Assembly: GCA_003427395.1 (NCBI GenBank)
Contig: BFEA01000386.1
Coordinates: 992,143 to 1,035,478, forward strand
Length of the DNA: 43,336 bases
Reading direction: 5' to 3'
From: Chara braunii
Lineage: Eukaryota; Streptophyta; Charophyceae; Charales; Characeae
Positions within the stretch are counted from its first letter, which is position 1. Each line of letters opens with the position of its first letter. A program made the translations under genes and the position numbers. Under the pieces are notes generated by a model, which searched no databases, had not been told where the DNA came from, and was given only the letters and a program-made list of their open reading frames with translations. Below are positions 11,560-22,735 of this stretch, piece after piece.

Positions 11560-12553
11560 CAAACTAAAACACGGTCTCCCATCTCCACGACAACAAGAGA
11601 AGTAAGACAAAGAATGCTCCAGTACTTGGAACAGACAATTACAGCCGAACAAGCAGAAGTCATGGACAAACCAATTACGATAGAAGAGCTACACCAAGCG
11701 CTCCTAAGTATGAAAAATGACAACACGTCAGGCATCGATGGCCTTTCCAAGGAGTTTTGGGCAAAATTTTGGCCTGAGTCTCTCTTGGGGGGAGATTTCA
11801 TGAACTTCTACGAAGACAGCTGGGTTAAAGGGGGGCTAGGTAATCTCATTAGCAGCAGCGTGGTTACTTTGTTATACAAACAGGGCGATAAAGAAGACAT
11901 CAGAAACTATAGACCGATCTCTTTGCTGATGCTCCCATATAAGATACTGGCTAAAGCACTGGCAACGAGAATCACAAGCATAACGGATAAATGCTTTCAT
12001 ATTGATCAAACAGGCTTCATGCCCGGTAGATACATATTGCACAACGTGCTAACCCTAAACGAAGCAGTCTGCAAAGTCAGAGAGAAAAGAATAAACACGA
12101 CAATACTCTTTTTTTATTTTGAAAAAGCATACGACCAAGTCAACTGGTCTTTCATGGATGCCAGCATGGAACGGATGGGAGTGGGACTGAATTTCAGAAA
12201 ATGGATCAGAATCTTATACAATGATGTCATGAGATGTGTACAGGTTAATGGATTCCTGTCTGAAAGCTACCTAATATCTAGATCAGTCAGATAGGGAGAC
12301 CCTCTGGCACCATCAATCTTCCTATTCGTGATGGAAGCCATCGCATCATTTCTAAGGAAAGACCCCTCAGTTCAGAAACTCCCGGAAGTGAATGTCGGAT
12401 CAGTACACCATATGAGCTTCCCGACAGCCATCATGTTTGCTGATGACCTGACAGTCCTGATTCGGGCTTCTGATTCCTCTTTCAAATCATTAGCCAAAGC
12501 AATGGAGGCTTTTAGACTAGCGTCTAAGATGAAGATAAATTGGAAAAAGACTA

Positions 12554-14638
12554 TTGGGTGGTAACTTTCAGACGAAGATCTTCCAGTTCTTCAGGGTCCA
12601 GACTCCAGAGTCGGCTATGACATGGGATACACCAGAAACACCCACCCGCGACCTTGGTATCTTGATGACTAAGGACGGTCTAGCTCCTCAGATGGCACAG
12701 AACATCCTAACCAAACAAATCAATAAACTAGGGAGATCGGGGAGTGTCTTCACCTCACTAATTGGCAGAGCCCTGGTACTTAACACCTCGGTATTCTCGA
12801 TGATGTGGTACATTACCTCGATATGGACAATACCGGACAACTCACTAAAGGAATTGAACTGCTCAGCTAGGAATTACTTATGGTCAAGGAACCCTAATAA
12901 AAGGAACAACATACCCAAGATTGCACGGCAATACATCACGAGGAAGCCGCTCTATGGAGGCCTGGGTATCATCGACCCTAAAGCTAAGACAAAAGCTCTC
13001 CAAGCCAAATGGGTAATGAAACTCTTAATGAAACCAGAAAGCCCATAGAATAAACTGGCACGCGATAGCATCAGGGCTTTGGCACCTATAACCTCTCCCG
13101 AAAACATGGCCGGACTGTTTTGGATAATGACTAGGGAATGGAAACTCGGAACAGGCAGTAGAAGGCGGAGAGACGAACCAGCCCAAGACGTGGGCAGATT
13201 CACCACCCCATACTGGTCGGCCCTGATCCGGATATGGAGAGAAATAATACCAAAAAGAGTAAACAGGCCAATGTCCGTAGATGAGGTCCTAAGACAACCA
13301 CTTTTTGGTAACAGTTGGGTAACTGACGAGGCAAACAATCTCCTTCTCCTAGAACAGAGATGGCTCTCTTGGGTCAAAAACGGAGTATGGACAGTTGGTC
13401 ACCTATGGAAGGAAGAAAGAAAGGAATGGATAAATGAACAAGAATTGAACACGCTACTGAAGGGCTGTCATAAGAGAGGAACCAACCTTCACTATATCTT
13501 GGATTAAATCCCTACAAACTGGAAAGATATCTTAAAGGAAGCCATACCATGGAAGACTAGGGAGTGGGGACTTAAGGTGCAGGAATGGCCCCCCTCAAGA
13601 GCATATCAATTCTCGCATATACAGTCGGGGTTGACCACACAAGCCGTCTTTTCGTCCTTCGCGATTTCTTCGTCACTTTTAGGCAGGCCATTGATATTTA
13701 ACAAGGATATGGAGATGGTAGTTATGGAGTTCTATTTGCTTCGAAAAATAAGAGTGCTAGGTCAATGGCCAAAACAGATCTTTAGACCAGAGACGGCAGT
13801 GAGGAACCTGGAATTTGATCCATCAGAATGGGGTTGGACACCTGACAAAGACAGGAATATCAACTCTAGGGTCCCGATATGCAATTACACAGTTAAAGTC
13901 GGATATAAACTTTTGGTCAAAACAAAAGACCCAACTCCGGTAATCAGAAACAGATGGCAGAAATTATTAGGACAGGAAGCTGATAACCTCTCCCAGATCC
14001 CCTTGAAAAGATACAAAACTATAAAACCGATCAAAATCAGAAGCCTTCAGTGGCTTATTACATATGCCGCACTACCTATCAAAATATGGTTACATATAAG
14101 ACGACACAAAAATGATCCTATCAGCTCGGACCTATGCACGGTCTGCACTGGAGGGAGCCAAGAAGACATAGTACATTGTCTACTCTATTGCAGTGAAGTC
14201 ACAGAATAGTGGGCAAGGGCATCAGCTCTATGGGACTCTCTCTTTAGTTCGCCCTTCCCCGAACACCCTCCCTGACCATCTCAAAAAGACAGAACGGTTG
14301 TGGTTTGGACTAATCAGGAAAGTGACACTGTGGATCATCTGGAAGGAATATGTGGCAGAACCATTGAAGGCCTCTCCAACCCGCGAGAAAAAGTATGGGG
14401 GGAAACAAAAACTTCGTTGCAGTCAGAAATTCGGAGCAGATGGTGGAGACAGAGGTGGTCGATGCCGGAGGACGAGGACATGCAAGATAAGGTCAGGAAG
14501 AGATTCAGCAGGCTATGGCTGTTGGAAGGCAAGGTGGCGGAACTCCGGTATGATAGACTACTCTGGAAAGATTGGCACAATTCAGAATCCAGTGGACGAA
14601 ACCAGATGGCAACAATTTTGGAAAGACATCTGAGCTAA
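12554..14638 (+). pseudogene. LINE ORF2, C-terminal part with zinc-binding region, degraded
   Basis: After the RT core the frame shifts several times (stops near 13,048, 13,507, 14,209). Typical LINE thumb sequences are seen: a LVLNTSVFSMMWY-like stretch (about 12,774-12,812), and NIPKIARQ followed by KPLYGGLGIIDPKAKTKAL (about 12,945-13,001), the usual GGL-type motif. Then come SLQWLITYAALPIKIWL and LCTVCTGGSQEDIVHCLLYC, a C-x2-C...H-x4-C zinc-binding motif like zf-RVT in plant LINEs (about 14,134-14,193). The last frame ends at 14,638. The zinc region is thought to help bind element RNA. Confidence 0.85.
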
Positions 14639-14682
14639 GCGAAACCTAAGACATTCATAGAGGAAATAATACATCCTAAGCG

Positions 14683-14703
14683 AGGGTTAGGGTTTAGGGT
14701 TTA
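14683..14703 (+). repeat. Short telomere-like TTTAGGG stretch
   Basis: AGGGTTAGGGTTTAGGGTTTA: about three units of the plant/green algal telomere repeat (one shortened to TTAGGG), within the LINE 3' untranslated region. Confidence 0.7.
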
Positions 14704-15209
14704 AGGTGTTTAGTAGAATTTAAAAGAAGGGGGAAGGCTCAAGGAGACAAGGGATACTCTGACTGATAGGCAGGATTGATGGGTGGGGAAGCACAGGCAA
14801 GCAGAAATAAGGGGCGAGCTCTTTCTTGGTGACATAATACTATCTGGCAGAACTGGTCTTTTCAGGTCTGAGAGAGAAGAGTGAGTCATGACAAGCTGAC
14901 AGCCAATCCTCTACCAATGGTGGAGTAATCAATGTTATTCAGGGGTCCTTCGGCCAAACGGAAGGAAGCATGAGTTCCTGCTGCAATGTAATATCTTTTC
15001 TGACTTGCCGGTGGAATAGGAACTGGACCGACGCTCCCCAGAATAGAAGGAGCCAGGACCATAAGGCCCTGTTTTCAAAAAATAAAATAAAATAAATTTT
15101 AAGCAACCAATTTGTGGCTTCCGCTATAACGGGTGCTTTAGTTTAGAATTTGGATGTCTGCAGAATCTTTTTTTTTTTTTTTTTTTAAAGAAAATTCCAC
15201 CCACGACAA

Positions 15210-15247
15210 CAGGTAGGAGTAATGATACGAGCATGCACTCCTACCTG
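15210..15247. repeat. Perfect 11-bp inverted repeat
   Basis: CAGGTAGGAGT at 15,210-15,220 and its exact reverse complement at 15,237-15,247 with a 16-base loop. Function unknown. Confidence 0.7.
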
Positions 15248-15266
15248 TCTTGCAGGGGGTTCCAGT

Positions 15267-15385
15267 CTATTGGTGGGGAGCTACACCTGCTGGAAAGCGG
15301 GTCCAGCGTCCCCTGAGATACAATGTTGAGATGATACATCAGCACATCCTGGGAACCGGGCCCAGCATCCCTCATGATACTATTG
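15267..15385 (+). repeat. Dispersed repeat copy, internally duplicated
   Basis: 15,267-15,314 aligns without gaps to 26,239-26,286 (both 48 bp; CTATT-G-TGGGGAGCT start, ACGTCCCT/GCGTCCCC end). A second related unit follows here (GGGAACCGGGCCCAGCATCCCTC, about 15,352). It could be an LTR end or short transposon terminus of an unknown family. Confidence 0.6.
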
Positions 15386-15399
15386 ATGAAGATGCAAAC

Positions 15400-15400
<1 letters not shown>

Positions 15401-15435
<35 letters not shown>

Positions 15436-15645
15436 NNNNNNNNNNNNNNNNNNNNNNNNNNNNNNNNNNNNNNNNNNNNNNNNNNNNNNNNNNNNNNNNN
15501 NNNNNNNNNNNNNNNNNNNNNNNNNNNNNNNNNNNNNNNNNNNNNNNNNNNNNNNNNNNNNNNNNNNNNNNNNNNNNNNNNNNNNNNNNNNNNNNNNNNN
15601 NNNNNNNNNNNNNNNNNNNNNNNNNNNNNNNNNNNNNNNNNNNNN
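15401..15645. other. T homopolymer followed by assembly gap
   Basis: T-run at 15,401-15,435, then 210 N at 15,436-15,645. The sequence before and after the gap may not be adjacent in the genome at this exact distance. Confidence 0.99.
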
Positions 15646-15779
15646 TAGGATGATTCAGGATGATAGAGTGGATGATTGAGATCATGAAATAGAGATAGAT
15701 GATGACTAATCAAAATGATTGTCTACCCAACACTCAAATACTATCCTATCCCTAAATTCCTGTATCCATTCCAACCAAC

Positions 15780-16673
15780 CAATCACAACTGAGCCTGTGT
15801 TGTGCACCAATCAGGCCTCTTCCTGATCTCACACCCCATTCTGGCTCGGTTACAAGGCAGCGCTACAGTGCTACCTACCCCAGCTCCGCCCATCGTCGGC
15901 CAGATTGTAGCCATTAGTCAAGTTAGCAGATCAACTTCCTCCCTCGGCAATCCCAGACCTCTATACAAAGCCTCAAGCTCCTACTAAACCAGGTTACAGG
16001 GCACCGCCCCAATGCCGGCCAGCGTCGTTCTAGCGCCAACTCTACCTGGCCATTACACAAACAGGCTCAATTAGGAAATTAGCTAAGCTAGAATGCCAAC
16101 TAGAAATCTAGGATCTGATAATATCAGAATCCTGATAAAAAACCTTTTTGATGATGGAATTGACGAGTACCCTGAGATGATCACTAAATTGGTGGATAAT
16201 GATGAGGATGCTGATGACTATTCCTCTCCACCCCTCCCCCTTCTCCACGTGCTCTCCTCCTCTCCCCTCGTTTCCTGTTCTCCTCTTCTCCTCTCGCTGC
16301 CTCCGCTGATCTGAACCCCACTATCAGTATGAAGTTCCTATCAGCCCCAACGAGAGAGATGCCCTCCCCATTCCCTTCTGCCTTGAAAGAACCAGTTCCC
16401 CCAGAAGGTGTACCTCAAATCGGACACTCTGACCTAGTCTACCTCCGCTAGGATATAATGTGCCCCCATACATATCTCCCAGCCCCAGCCCAGGTCAGCT
16501 CCCATCATCTGCGTCTACTCCCTAGAGGGTAATCACCTCCCACCTTGTGTTACCCCTGCGGAGTAGCGCTCCCTTCCTGACCAACCTACCTACCAACTAG
16601 ACCATAACCAATCTGGGCGAAGAGAATATAACCACCAACACAGAGATATCTACTGATTGATGAAAGAAATTTC

Positions 16674-16680
<7 letters not shown>
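15780..16680 (+). repeat. Copy 1 of a diverged direct repeat of about 0.8 kb
   Basis: Several blocks recur in the same order at 17,960-18,720: CAATCCCAGACCTCT / AAATCCCAGACCTCT; GGCCAGCGTCGTTCTAGC / GGCCAGCGTTGTTCTGGC; ATGAAG..TTCCTATCAGCCCCAAC / ATGAAGAAATTCCTCATTGGCCCCAAC; a CACCTTGT block. Possibly old LTRs or a duplicated short element. No coding region recognised. Confidence 0.5.

Positions 16681-16704
<24 letters not shown>
16672..16704. repeat. (GAT)n microsatellite
   Basis: GATGATGAT run. A second one lies at 17,757-17,788. Confidence 0.95.
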
Positions 16705-16706
<2 letters not shown>

Positions 16707-17439
16707 ATAAAATTGGCGAGAAATAAATAAGGAATGTTGAACTTGCGATACCCTAATGGCACCGGTGTGGAAGATTGACAACACTATTGTTGTAATAATA
16801 AAAGAAGATGATAGTGATTAGTAGGAAGATAATGGCCAGTGAAGATGATGACCCATGGACCCGTACTGAAGAATTATGAATTGACACACTTTAGTATGAA
16901 CGACTCCGGATGATGATTCCCCGCAGAGATGACAATGATGATAATCTTGATGCTCTTGGTGGATAACCTGCANAANANAAAAAAAAAAAAAAAAAAAAAA
17001 AAATGAGCAGCTCCCTTCATGATGACTCCTTGATGATCTTCCTCATGAGAATGCGGGCTAGCGCTGTGATGACGTAGACAAGCGAAGTCCAACGCACTTC
17101 GGTCTCCATGGGGTGAACTTCACTTTCTTCCACCCACATTGGCATTGCACCAACTCGCTTGAGCATTACAGCCTCCTAACGGGGCGTTAGTTGTGGAGTA
17201 CTTCGTGTGGAAGTCACAGAGAGACTGTTCGAGCAGCCGCCACCGCCACTACTCTCCCCTCGCCACTGTGACTTAGACCAGATGCCTCGTCAGCCCGTGA
17301 CGTGGCTTGGCCTAGTGCCTCTGGTTTCCGCGCGTGCATTAAGCGCTCACTCTGACCACTTCACCACTTCTGCCGTATACCACTCACGCAGCTTTTGGGT
17401 GCTCATACCACATCAGTGCTCGCATCTCCCACAAGCAGC
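16705..17439. other. Unassigned sequence with an A tract
   Basis: Contains an A-run with N calls (16,972-17,003). No gene recognised. Confidence 0.6.
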
Positions 17440-17642
17440 CAGCAACCCGCCGCGTGCAAGCCACCAGCGCCTCGCCACATGTGAAAAGTCAGCGCCCCGC
17501 TACTCGCTTGTGACCAGCGCCTTCCCACCCGTAGGAAGCCACCGCCTCGTCGCCTACTAGTAGCCAGCGTCTCGCCGTCCATCCGTGGCCAGCGCCTCGC
17601 CACTTCCACGCCGCCTTTGCCTCGCCACTTGCTTGCTGCCAT
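17440..17642. repeat. Degenerate GC-rich minisatellite, unit about 26 bp
   Basis: Repeated words GCCAGCGCCTCGCCAC, CAGCGCCCCGCTAC, CAGCGCCTTCCCAC and CAGCGTCTCGCCGT spaced at about 25-28 bp. Open frames on both strands here are by-products of the repeat. Confidence 0.75.
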
Positions 17643-17712
17643 AGCAGCATCGTAGGCGCACGCACCCGTGTAGCGCTAGCAGCATCGTAGGCGCGCGCAC
17701 CCATGCAGCGCT
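17643..17712. repeat. Two-unit 35-bp tandem repeat
   Basis: AGCAGCATCGTAGGCGC...GCAGCGCT or GTAGCGCT occurs twice head to tail with three differences. Confidence 0.85.
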
Positions 17713-17756
17713 AAGTCGCGCCTTCCTGTCTAGCAAATATTGAAGATGATCAGCCT

Positions 17757-17788
17757 ACTGATGATGATGATGATGATGATGATGATGT
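17757..17788. repeat. (GAT)n microsatellite
   Basis: Tandem GAT run of about 32 bp, between the two diverged direct repeats. Confidence 0.95.
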
Positions 17789-17959
17789 TAATCTGAGTTA
17801 TTATATAGAAAAATATGGGCTACAACAGCAAAACCTGGCCTCACAAACCATGAGCACCTCCTAGCGTCCTCTATACCGGATGCAACATTTCAAAGACGAA
17901 ATCCTCCTAGCCAACACCATTCATAGTTGTTTTGTCACTGCCAAGACTATACCCGGCCC

Positions 17960-18720
17960 CTTAGATTGTCTTGGGAGGGCCCCCCAGTTCACCGCTGGAT
18001 TGTCTTCCTCCCTTGACAAATCCCAGACCTCTCTACCAGTGCAACGGACCTCCTAGTTCAACAGGGCGAACGCCCCAGCAGTGGCCAGCGTTGTTCTGGC
18101 ATCGGCAAAACAAGACCATAAAACACCACAGCTCTACAAGCATCAGACAGAAGTCAGCAATCTTTGAAACTTTGTACCCAATAAAAATGGACAACAGATG
18201 ACGCCTAGGATGTGCAGAAGCCAGAGAATCCTGACGTAGCACGATAAGTGATGTGCTACGCTTGTCCTAGATATTTAAAGACAGCCATCTGTCTCCCAGT
18301 CACAAACGTAAAACAAATTGATCCTTAGTGACGATTACATAGAAAATCCTCCCCGCCTCCTCCTTCACATCATGTCCCGTCGCCGCCTCCACCAACAAAG
18401 AACAATGAAGAAATTCCTCATTGGCCCCAACTTGGAACAGTCCCACTCTCCCCCCCTATAATCCCAGAGGCATCCCGTTCCCATCGGAATGCCTCTGCCT
18501 ATGCCTTCGCCAACCCTTTACCCTAATCTGTCCCCGATGAGGTTTGATGCCTCCCCTCACATCTACCTCAGCACCAGAATAGAGTATCCCCCACGAATCT
18601 GCTCATGCCCCCTCCAGGGCATTCACAACTCACCTTGTACAGTAAAGCCCCTACAGAGAAGAGATCACCCCCTTTATAAAACCATCCAACCAAGTATTGA
18701 AAAAGAAATGAAATAACACA
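17960..18720 (+). repeat. Copy 2 of the diverged direct repeat
   Basis: Pairs with 15,780-16,680; see that entry for the shared blocks. The distance between copies is about 2.2 kb including the gap region boundary. Confidence 0.5.
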
Positions 18721-18889
18721 CACGAGAAGATCAGAGTTCCTTAACGGAGCAAAGATGCACGGGGATTTTAGAACTCCAGATTTTGGCAACGTAGAATTAA
18801 AATTAGATTAATTAGATTAAAGTTAAAATTAGAATTAACTACTTATGAAAGCTGCTATGGATACTCCAGGGAAAGATCAGACATAGAAC

Positions 18890-19080
18890 GCCTGAAAGTT
18901 GTGTAACACTCCGTACGTCGTACGGGGATCCGCTCGTACGGTCGTACGGACGGTCAAATGGCCGTATGAACGGTCCCGTACAAAATGACGAAACCCTCCC
19001 AAAAAAAAACGGAAAAAAAAAATGGGGATGTAGAGCTTTTCGCACTCTGGGGGCCCATATTTTTTATTTTATTTTTTGGT
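18890..19080. repeat. CGTACGG word island beside A/T tracts
   Basis: CGTACG, TCGTACGG and their near-palindromic variants recur about seven times in 18,910-18,980, followed by A-runs split by CGG and by a GGGGGCCC block with T/A tracts. It resembles the subterminal region of the hAT-like elements at 1-416 and 41,544-42,348. No intact terminus was found. Confidence 0.5.
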
Positions 19081-19949
19081 CTCCCAAGTTGCCTGCCCGT
19101 TCGTAGGGCAATGGTCCTGAGTGCTGGTCACACTGAGGTAGAACAGTGGGATAGGGGGTGCGCTAGGAGTATTGAGGTTAGGATGGGTTGGGAGGTGGTC
19201 TCATATTCCAGGACACCCACGGCTCACAGTTCCAGGTGATCACTGTGCACACACTAACTAGCCTCTACAACACCCTGGAGCACGGTCCCACTAGCAACGA
19301 GATAGGATAGAAAAGAGTTCGTGTGGCAGTTGAGTGACCCAAATCCTGCCGTGCAGTATGCGTGATCCCACGGTCAGTATTTTACATGTATTACCCGAAA
19401 AAGTAAGGAGATCTTGGTTCCCCTCCTCCTCTCCTTAACACTAGGCTTGGTGCAAAGGAAGCTTCCCGCCAAAATCTTTTCAATCCATTGGCGGTATGGC
19501 CAACCTCAAAAGAGAGTGGGGTCGGCCATAGGCCCACTGGATAGAAGATTTCCAGTACTTTGCTTGCTGTTGTGCAATTATCTCATTGGGCGGAGCCCTC
19601 TTTCAATCACGGAGTGTATGGAGGGCGTCAAGATCGCTGCATACAGAAATGGATTTTATTCCAGAAAATGTGGCAGTTACTTTGTTCACTGTTGTTGCAA
19701 CCACCAGCATCAGATCATTTGTGATCTGATGGCTGGGAAGCACTCTGCTCTAATTTCAGGTGGGAGGTCTCTGTTTTTTTTTTTTTTTTTTTGCCATCCT
19801 CCTGTTTTCTCAGCCCAAAAATTCGTAATGAACATGTCAGCCTGCTGCCACTCAGTGTCACACAGGATCGACCACATTCCTATCCGACTGCTAATGGGAC
19901 CATGCTCCTTGACTTTGTGGTTAAAGGTTAAAAAAAAAAAACGAAAAAA
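19081..19949. other. Unassigned sequence
   Basis: A long plus-strand open frame begins at 19,414, but it runs through homopolymer tracts and has no recognisable domain, so it is not called. A T-run lies at 19,772-19,793. Confidence 0.55.
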
Positions 19950-20210
19950 AAAAATAAAAAAAATCAACGGGATTCAACGGGATTCAACGGGATTCAACGC
20001 CGAATCAACGAGATTCAACGGGATGATTTTTTTTTTTGCTCCACGCGCGTCCAGCGACGTGTCCGAGGCCCAATGTGCCCTCCCCGTTGAACAGTATTCA
20101 ACGGGGAGGGCCCGTTGTACTATTCAACGGGGATTCAACAGGGCCCCGAGGGCTATTCAATGGGGACAACGACATTGAAACTTTTTCGTTGCACGTTGAA
20201 TAGACACGTA
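19950..20210. repeat. TTCAACGGG word island beside A/T tracts
   Basis: GATTCAACGG is tandemly repeated at 19,962-20,023. After a T-run, TTCAACGGGG recurs in both orientations with GGGCCC blocks (20,075-20,165). A-runs interrupted by CG and T precede it, as at 42,150-42,260. Probably the subterminal part of another non-autonomous transposon family. Confidence 0.5.
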
Positions 20211-20249
20211 GGTAAAATGGCTTGCGGTCATGACTGCGGGTGGTACATA

Positions 20250-21195
20250 AGTTCCAGAGAGTCAGCATGGATACCACGAATATTGTCGTGCCCCCTGGAC
20301 CAAATAACTGTGAATATTCAATTCTTTTGGTATTTGTAGACCATTTTTCGAAATGGATCGAGGCATATCTTTGTAAGACGCGACAAGCGAGGAGATCACG
20401 CGGTATGTCAACCGTTTCTTGAGGAATCTAGTCCTACACGGTGTCTCCATTCGCAATACTGCCCCCCATATGTCGCAATTGAACGGACTGGTCGAAAATG
20501 CAAACCGGGTAATTAAGACAGCATTACGACGTAATATCGCGGTGACAGATACCAGGCCTTGGCTCGATATCGTAGATCACATCCTGGCCATTCACCGAGG
20601 GACACCCCATGAGTCTACCGGCCTGACTCCTTTCCAATTATGGACCAATAGTGTGGTATGTGTAGCCCTACCGAGCCTGAATGGTGAAACGACCTTTCCT
20701 CGACGGGCCACTAGAGCGACAGTTAAGGATAAGGCCCAACGCCGCCTAGAATTGATGGAAAGGGCCCTCCCCCGGTTCGCCCGAAAGAGACAGCGAATGA
20801 CCGAAATGGCCCACGAACGACAGGTCCGGAGCTACGAGGCCAGAAATGGGAACGTTGGGCCTCGGCCCCAATATAAATTAGGGGACGTATTGCAGGTGAG
20901 GAAATGTGTTCGCCAAGCCAAGATAGCGCCACGATTCTTAGGGCGATTCCCCGTAGTTGAGCTCGGTCCTAGCGGGGTGAACACGGTGAGGCTTGCGCCA
21001 GAGGTGTTCGGAAGTCGATCGACTCGACTGATCATCCGACACATGTCCTATCTTCGTCCCTTACCTCCTTCTCCGTATCTTCCCTCGTCCACGTCTTTCT
21101 TCAATTTCGAAGAAGAAGACAACAACCTCGAACTCGAATGTTCTGACTCTCCTCCCTCCAAGCCTTCATCTCCACCTTCTCCCACATCGCTATGA
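20250..21195 (+). pseudogene. Ty3/gypsy integrase remnant (core and C-terminal part)
   Basis: The integrase core start is seen as FQRVSMD then ILLVFVDHFSKWIEA (about 20,245-20,370). After a frame change at about 20,400 comes MSQLNGLVENANRVIKTALR, which contains the third catalytic Glu (QTNGLVE-type motif). The segment carrying the second catalytic Asp (SDxGxQF) is missing between them, so the copy has an internal deletion. The C-terminal part (QYKLGDVLQVRK...FLGRFPVVELG...IIRHMSYLRPL) matches the integrase C-terminal domain and ends in an acidic Ser/Pro tail with a TGA at 21,195. Integrase inserts retroelement cDNA. No RT was found upstream, so this is a 5'-truncated remnant. Confidence 0.85.
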
Positions 21196-21689
21196 GCTTT
21201 TCTGCTGAGCAGGTCATCAGTGAACGACGAATGAGACCCGGGGGTACATCTTGTCGATACGACAGGTGCAGCAGCCACGATTAAGTCCAGATCTGCTCCG
21301 ATTCGCGGCTTTTTTCAGTACGGCGGCCATCCACGCTGCGGCGGAGTTTCGGTTCGCACGAACCAACGAGCGAGCAACTTGAAGAGTACTGGCCGAGGCA
21401 TCGGCTTTCCTGCGGTTGTCTCCACCAGGTGCCAGCCACGTGACAGTGATCGTCGCCTTCATCGGTGATCTTATGGCCCTGCATCCAGCGACTCATACAG
21501 GCATCTTCCGGCAGCTGCGACTCTGGGCACCAGATATCACGACCGCCTTGGTCCAAGCCGTCCACCTGTTAGCCCAACCGAGCGATCAGATCAACTCCAC
21601 CAACGACATCAACCTCTGCCAACTCTGGAACTCTTCCTGATGCGCCGGAGATCGTCCTCCCGCAGCTTCTCCCTTTTACACCGCCTCAA

Positions 21690-22735
21690 TGAACCGACAC
21701 CGCCTCTCGACCTTCGAACTCCCTTCTGATATCCCTATCTTCTGGCAGTCTGCTACGGACCCTTCCCTCTCCTTACGAATCAGGTGGCTGGACGTACCAA
21801 TCTTGGACACGAACAAGTAGGTGGAGTGGTGGCATGCGTACGTTGCGCTCAATTTTTGCCTTCTCGAGCTGGTGTTTCATTAGTGCAAGCCGGCAGATAA
21901 AGACGAGGAAGACGAAGTTCTCGATGATGATGTGGAGCTGCAGATCGCCCCAGCCTGGAGGACGGACACGGAGGGGGAGCTGCTGGGGTTACTCTTTGGA
22001 AAAGTGCGAGACGAAAATCTCACGCCAATTACGAACGAAGTGTTGGTGTTCCTGGCCCAGCTCGTGGACGATCTACCTCTGGAGGTCCTTTCACACTGCG
22101 ACGAACGATCCACCACCGCGACGCTCCCTCAAACGTTGGCCCCATAGCTATTGTGGTCCACGTGTACAGAACTCGACGACGATAACATCTACCTCCCTTC
22201 GTCGGGCGACTATTTGGTTATCGATGTGAGCGATATCACCTCGTGGGATCCGATCATCCGAAGAGTGGAGGTGGGAACGGGAGAAGAAGAAGAGGAGGAA
22301 GAGAGGGAAGACACGAACGACGAAGAAGAAGACTCGGAGGCCGGATTAGACGACCCGAACTATCGCGAATCAGAGGAAACCGTGTCGGAAGAAAGTGGAT
22401 CGGACGAATCTGGCGGCTCCGGCGAGCAGAGTGAGAAGGAAGACGAAGTAGTGGCTTAGAAGAGGCGGGAGAGGGCAGAAGGGAAGCGCCCAGTACAGGA
22501 GTCGGACAAGCCAGGCGCGAGGCTGGTGCAAGACGATCAAGCGCGCAACCTAGAGTTGTCGCAAGAAGAATCTGGAGGAGATGGCATCGCCACCACGGAG
22601 GGATCTAGAAGCAGACGCTGCAGAAGAAGTCCAACGCCGTCTCAATCCCCTCCACCTGAGAGGCCCACCGTTCGCCTACGTGGAAATGCGGGCACTCGGG
22701 CTTCGTCCCCGGTCGTTATCCCGCTATCCCCTTGA
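21690..22735 (+). pseudogene. Unrecognised acidic ORF downstream of integrase, interrupted by TAG codons
   Basis: One frame (phase of 22,151) stays readable for about 1 kb and has four in-frame stops, all TAG (about 21,818, 21,872, 22,145 and 22,457). It contains IRWLDVPILDTNK, an acidic segment (DKDEEDEVLDDDVEL), LLFGKVRDENLTPITNEVLVF and a long Glu/Asp/Ser-rich region (22,280-22,455), then an Arg/Ser/Pro-rich end. No known domain recognised. Its place, between integrase and a possible LTR and on the same strand, suggests an accessory ORF of that retroelement, as seen in some plant Ty3 lineages. The function is unknown. Confidence 0.4.

Larger units (their letters stand above)
10906..12564 (+). 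pseudogene. LINE ORF2, reverse transcriptase domain, degraded
   Basis: A single frame runs from 10,906 to 12,294, apart from a TAG that belongs to the inserted adapter. Motifs seen: LLYKQGDKEDIRNYRPISLL (fingers), QTGFMPGRYILHNV, motif A region FFYFEKAYDQVNW, a TAG in place of the usual Gln before GDPLAPSIFLF (12,292-12,294), and motif C IMFADDLTVL. Motif A normally has Asp where Tyr is encoded at 12,115-12,117, so one catalytic carboxylate is lost. FADD is intact. The enzyme would copy LINE RNA into the nicked target, but this copy cannot be active. Confidence 0.92.
7140..15103 (+). mobile_element. L1-like LINE retrotransposon, nearly full length, inactive
   Basis: ORF1-like nucleic-acid-binding protein, APE endonuclease, reverse transcriptase and a zinc-binding C-terminal region follow in the order expected for plant L1-clade LINEs. 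The element ends near an A-rich AAAATAAAATAAAATAAA tail (about 15,074-15,103). All ORFs carry stops and frameshifts, so this is a dead copy. The 5' boundary is uncertain: ORF1 begins at 7140, directly after the C/T-skewed repeat. About 162 bp (11,398-11,559) is an assembly artefact. Target-site duplications were not identified. Confidence 0.88.

Noticed and set aside
17207-17704. Open frames on both strands over 17.2-17.7 kb
   Set aside because: Produced by a GC-rich minisatellite lacking stops; no conserved domain.
19414-20178. 254-codon plus-strand frame
   Set aside because: Runs through T- and A-homopolymers and repeat words, and has no recognisable motif.
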